DNA of 10,439 nt. Origin: Smittium culicis (lineage: Eukaryota; Kickxellomycota; Harpellomycetes; Harpellales; Legeriomycetaceae). Location of the stretch: NCBI GenBank assembly GCA_001970855.1, contig LSSN01001065.1:1-10439 (forward strand), read 5' to 3'. A program made the translations under genes and the position numbers. Shown here one piece after another: positions 7,590 to 10,439 of this stretch (positions within the stretch are counted from its first letter, which is position 1; each line of letters opens with the position of its first letter). Under the pieces are notes generated by a model. That model saw only the letters and a list, made by a program, of their open reading frames with translations. It did no database searches and was not told the DNA's origin.

Positions 7590-7599
7590 CCCCCCCCCC
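7590..7599. repeat. C10 homopolymer
   Basis: Ten consecutive C on the plus strand (G10 on the minus), followed by ACCTCAC. This is striking in a window where G/C runs over three are rare. It lies just beyond the putative 5' LTR and may mark the boundary between the retroelement and the GC-richer block that follows. Confidence 0.95.
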
Positions 7600-7735
7600 A
7601 CCTCACAAAAAAATGCTCAATTGTTAATCTGATTTTTTATTCTTTTTTGGCAAAGTTTTGAGTAGCCTTTTTCACGAAATAGAAAATCTTAGCTGGTTTT
7701 ATTTGTAAATTATCAAAGAACCACTAATGTGACCA

Positions 7736-8323
7736 TCAATTAATCCGCCTCTAGTGATTAGCCATGGTAAAAGTGTACAATTTTATCTCTGGTATACAAA
7801 TGGCCAAAATCTATCAGTTATAGTCATACTCCCTGCCTGCTTTTAGGCCATTTTTTCTGCTTTCATAACAAAAATGCATTTACAGTAAGAGTTTAGAAGA
7901 GTACGCGAAAGTGCGACTAAAGGGCTTGCGGACCCGATTTAAAGCTCTCCTTGTTTTCAAGGTCTTATATTTACCGATTTCTGTCCAGCGCAGTAAAGTG
8001 CAATTATCATCAGTATTCTCTATAGCTGTGCTTATTTATCTTTGATTTCTTATTTTTAGGAGACATCCTTTGAAGAATAAGTTTTTATCGAAATTAGCTA
8101 GTTTGGCATATTAGACAAAGTCATGCGGTTTTTATTAAATCTCTTTCAGTGCAAAAGAAAAAAATCCAAACTCCCAATTAAGCAGATTAAAAAAAAATCA
8201 CATGAACTGCTGATCTTTCAATCTATTACCACTTTTAGCCGCCCTTTCAGAGGCTGCATGCTTATTTTTTTGAGCCTCAATAATTACCCAGCCTATTGGC
8301 AGATAAATAAATTCCAGTCATAG
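7736..8323 (+). pseudogene. possible decayed coding sequence, unrecognised
   Basis: One plus-strand frame reads through this GC-richer block with seven stops (all TAA or TAG) and mixed, protein-like composition between them. Examples are a stretch beginning SHGKSVQFYLWYTNG, and EFRRVRESATKGLADP near 7895-7940. The last part, from ATG 8123, is open for 66 codons and strongly basic (CKRKKSKLPIKQIKKK). I do not recognise a family. The stop density is roughly half of what I would expect by chance at this composition, which is suggestive but not strong. The minus strand also has an open piece here (about 7910-8065), so the coding strand is uncertain. It could be a second transposable-element relic or ordinary intergenic DNA. 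Confidence 0.25.
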
Positions 8324-8384
8324 TCGTAAAATTTTGTTGTCTACTTCTAAAACGCGCTCAATAAATTTTGTTTCATTAATGTAA

Positions 8385-8706
8385 AGCCAATTATATTATA
8401 AAAAAAACCTAATAGTGTTGGCTCCTCAAAGAGTAAATAAAGTAGATGTTCATATAAGCTCTAATTGGCTGAGATATTAGCTATAGTTTTGGTACCCCTA
8501 TTTCTATTGACAGAACTTTGAATAAAAGTAGATTAGATCCTGCCCTGTCCATTAAGCATCATTCATCTATTCTAAATAATCTGCGCAATTTTATCTTAGG
8601 GGTTGATGAATACAGGTGCTCTAATGCGACCAATAATTAGATAGAAAACATAAAACCTATAAATGATATTTGTTTATGTGTAAATCAATCTCAATCATCA
8701 CGCTAA
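8385..8706 (+). pseudogene. possible decayed coding sequence, two frames, unrecognised
   Basis: One frame is open from 8385 to a TAG shortly after SSNWLRY (8484-8486). A second frame, opening at 8473, carries FGTPISIDRTLNKSRLDP and then ILNNLRNFILGVDEYRC, up to TAG 8638-8640, and resumes to TAA 8704-8706. The amino-acid mix is more protein-like than in the surrounding A/T-rich DNA, and the opposite strand is full of stops over the same bases. No domain is recognised. It may continue the decayed sequence at 7736-8323, which lies just upstream on the same strand. Confidence 0.25.
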
Positions 8707-8811
8707 ACACTTTATACTAATAAAATTAATTAATTTTTTTAAATGAACGGGAAAACGATTTTTTGTATTCGTGTATTATTGAAAAAAAAACTAAGTATCA
8801 ATTTTTTTTGA

Positions 8812-9051
8812 TTGAGTATATTAATAAGCCATCATTCCTCGTTATTTCAATGCAATACTTTTATTTATACTATACCGACAACTTTAGTTTTATCGCAATT
8901 TAATTACTCATTAATCCAAAAATTAAACTCAAGCTTTAACATATTCTACACATTTTTGTTTTTTTTATTCACTGGTAAACTGAAAACTCCTATTCTTGAA
9001 TTAATTGTCGACATAAAAAAATATAATATCAAGCCCTCATGTTTCAACTAA
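8812..9051 (+). other. open stretch without ATG, hydrophobic end; possible upstream exon
   Basis: Eighty codons without a stop, bounded by TGA at 8809-8811 and TAA at 9049-9051, but with no ATG anywhere in the frame. A hydrophobic run (IFYTFLFFLFT, about 8940-8973) looks like a signal or membrane segment. Just after it is a GTAAAC word (8975) and then AAG ending at 9033. Removing 8975-9033 would join this frame in phase to the ORF that follows. By a rough estimate, open stretches of this length are expected about once by chance in a window this AT-rich, so coding is uncertain. A start would have to lie in a still earlier exon. Confidence 0.25.
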
Positions 9052-9407
9052 ATCATAATCTTGATATAACATTAAGAAATTGCAGTATAAATTGCTCCTT
9101 AAATCATAAGGGCAATCTTCATATTTTTTTTACTAACACTACAGGCTGTTCAATTGATTCAAGTTGTATGCATATAATTGATCCTAATAAAGAGGTCAAT
9201 CAGGAACTTTTTAATTCATACCCACACGAAAACTGCTCTGAGTTAATATTTTATTATGCTAAAGATACAGTAACTTGCACATACTTATCAGATAATAACA
9301 CCATTATTATTGTAAATTCACCAAAATTAAAAAGTCACTCAAGAAGCTTAAATTCATGGCTAACTATCGTCATTATGCTCATCATTATCCAATTCCTAAT
9401 CACTTAA
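9039..9407 (+). CDS. hypothetical Cys-rich surface-type protein with C-terminal hydrophobic tail
   Basis: 122 codons from ATG 9039 to TAA 9405-9407; the frame is open from 9027. Six Cys (residues 15, 19, 37, 43, 66, 80) and five N-glycosylation-type sequons (N14, N18, N33, N65, N86) suggest an extracytoplasmic domain. Residues 107-121 (WLTIVIMLIIIQFLI) form a terminal hydrophobic segment after a short Ser/Lys/Arg-rich stretch, as in a single-pass membrane or GPI-anchored protein. No signal peptide follows this ATG, so the true N-terminus may be an upstream exon. No homologue is recognised. An open frame this long is unlikely by chance at this base composition (my rough estimate is about 0.01 per window). 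An AATAAA lies at 9500-9505, about 95 bases after the stop. It is the best candidate for a functional gene in the window. Confidence 0.5.
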   Translation: MFQLNHNLDITLRNCSINCSLNHKGNLHIFFTNTTGCSIDSSCMHIIDPNKEVNQELFNSYPHENCSELIFYYAKDTVTCTYLSDNNTIIIVNSPKLKSHSRSLNSWLTIVIMLIIIQFLIT

Positions 9408-9850
9408 GCTGACGCGAAAACAAGCATAATTAATTAGAAATTCTCTAGAAACAGCAGATATGTTTTATCGAGATGAATCGCAATGTGATAACCTCGCTGA
9501 ATAAACAATTAAAATAATGTTATTTGTTTTTATTAATAGTTCTAATAATATTAACACAACTTACTTCTATCATTTTTTTACATCAAATACTTTTTTAAAC
9601 ATCGAATCATATTTTATTTTTAGATTTTAATTTGCTATTGATTTGTCTAAGCTCTGATATATACCATATGATATCAAATTTAGAGGTTATTTTATAGGCA
9701 CTTAATCATTACTTTCAATAATTCAATAGTAAAATCTTGGTTTTATTGATCAATTTTTTTCATAGAGGTGCACAATAATTCAAGCTGATTAAAAACAGCT
9801 TCAATAATTAATGTAGTAGTGTGTTTATATTCGCAATAAAAAATACTTAG
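9408..9850. other. AT-rich spacer, no gene seen
   Basis: Downstream of the candidate surface-protein ORF. It contains AATAAA at 9500-9505, a possible polyadenylation signal, though such words are frequent in this DNA. No reading frame of 60 codons and no RNA gene were recognised. Confidence 0.6.
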
Positions 9851-10066
9851 CTTGAGGAAGTGGAAACTAGCAGAATTATTTCTAGTTCATTATTAGAGTT
9901 AACTTTTAAATTATTTTTTAGCTATGATATATTTCTAATAAATCCAGCCAAATCACTATTTTCTAAAATTATACCCAATTTAATTAAAATTATTAAAATT
10001 CGTAGAAATATTTTAAAAAATAAGCTTCTTCCGACAAATACATTGTCCAATATAAACTATAATTAG
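9851..10066 (+). other. open stretch without ATG, basic and hydrophobic; coding doubtful
   Basis: Seventy-one sense codons between TAG (9848-9850) and TAG (10064-10066), with no ATG; a GTG at 9860 is not a normal eukaryotic start. The translation has a hydrophobic/amphipathic part and a basic stretch (IRRNILKNK). It directly follows a TTAG, so it could be a 3' exon after an intron acceptor, but no matching donor or first exon is evident. Stretches of this length are expected about once by chance here. Confidence 0.15.
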
Positions 10067-10439
10067 GTTTGTATCGTAAGCGCATTAGATTTCTTTGTTG
10101 AAAAAGTTGGTAAATTAAAAGTATGTTACTACTCTCTCTCTCTTAGAAAAGTTTTTCTTGGGCGAGCCAATAGGATTAGAGAATCTATATAATTTTATTT
10201 ATTATCTACTATTCACTTTTTTTTACGCCCTTACTAAATAAAATTGACTATAACCATCGAACACGTAGTATATCGACCTAAACTTGTTAATACAACTTTG
10301 TTGACCTTGCCAAGAGCTACATTTTGGTACAAGTTTGGTCTCTTTAGACAAAGTTTAACTTTTGCAATTAAATTGTAAGTGCCCAAGTTTGGTGCACGGT
10401 TTTAATTAGCCAAATCGAAAAAAAAAAAGCACGCAAATC
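10067..10439. other. AT-rich terminal region, no gene seen; holds (CT)6 and 10-bp direct repeats
   Basis: No reading frame is supportable. A perfect (CT)6 run lies at 10132-10143. CAAGTTTGGT occurs twice near the end (10330-10339 and 10384-10393), and an A11 tract lies at 10418-10428. TGTTGACC at 10298-10305 would fit an LTR start, but the window ends before this can be tested. Confidence 0.55.
10330..10393. repeat. pair of CAAGTTTGGT direct repeats
   Basis: Two exact 10-bp copies, at 10330-10339 and 10384-10393, start 54 bases apart. The words contain four G/C bases, so they are less likely to recur by chance than the A/T words around them. Function unknown; they may belong to a repeat or LTR that continues beyond the window. 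Confidence 0.6.

Noticed and set aside
7895..7980. tRNA gene in the GC-richer patch
   Set aside because: No T-arm GGTTCRANTCC box, no acceptor stem pairing and no cloverleaf could be drawn on either strand.
8260..8380. Minus-strand reading INETKFIERVLEV as the first catalytic block of a Merlin/IS1595-type transposase (normally an I-D-E-S/T motif)
   Set aside because: The Asp would be Asn, the following blocks (SD.w..Y, vNHs..FV) are not found, and the segments that resemble the N-terminal part lie on the wrong side. The match is too short to claim.

Overview
This window is very AT-rich (long stretches look like about one fifth G+C; by eye, not counted) and full of A/T homopolymers. It carries an LTR-retrotransposon relic and no bacterial-style gene packing, so it reads as a eukaryotic, gene-poor chromosomal region. 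A microsporidian, another AT-rich fungus or a similar AT-rich protist would all fit. The sequence does not decide between them.

Layout. Positions 1-3250 are A/T-rich DNA with no supportable gene: poly-A/T tracts, one strong hairpin (1358-1380) and a (TATAA)5 microsatellite (3067-3091). Positions 3250-3690 are denser in structure: a 58-bp nested inverted repeat flanked by a 10-bp direct repeat, an (AAT)5 run, and about twelve copies of a degenerate 10-bp ATTCC-type repeat (3571-3690). Directly against that array lies a dead Ty3/gypsy retrotransposon on the minus strand. It reads from 7101 down to about 3690 in the order Gag, CCHC knuckle, aspartic protease, reverse transcriptase, RNase H and the first part of integrase. 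It is cut by at least six frame changes, most of them at or near A/T (or C/A) homopolymers, and by many in-frame stops. It has lost one catalytic Asp of the RT, a zinc-knuckle Cys, an integrase zinc-site His, and the whole integrase catalytic core with the 3' LTR. The 5' flank (7102-7560) looks like LTR/leader DNA, with a TATA box and a threefold TTACTA repeat.

Positions 7600-8710 are noticeably richer in G+C (25 of 60 bases in 7921-7980). They contain broken open stretches on the plus strand that may be a decayed gene or a second element; I do not recognise a family. The best candidate for a living gene is a 122-codon ORF at 9039-9407 (+). It encodes a Cys-rich, sequon-rich segment with a C-terminal hydrophobic tail, as in a surface protein. 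It lacks a signal peptide, and a putative 59-nt intron at 8975-9033 would join it in frame to a hydrophobic upstream stretch. The rest, to 10439, is A/T-rich with one open stretch lacking an ATG (9851-10066), a (CT)6 run and a pair of 10-bp direct repeats near the end.

Nothing here shows a set of genes working together. The biological story is the decay of a retroelement beside simple and phased repeats, with one possible small surface-protein gene downstream.
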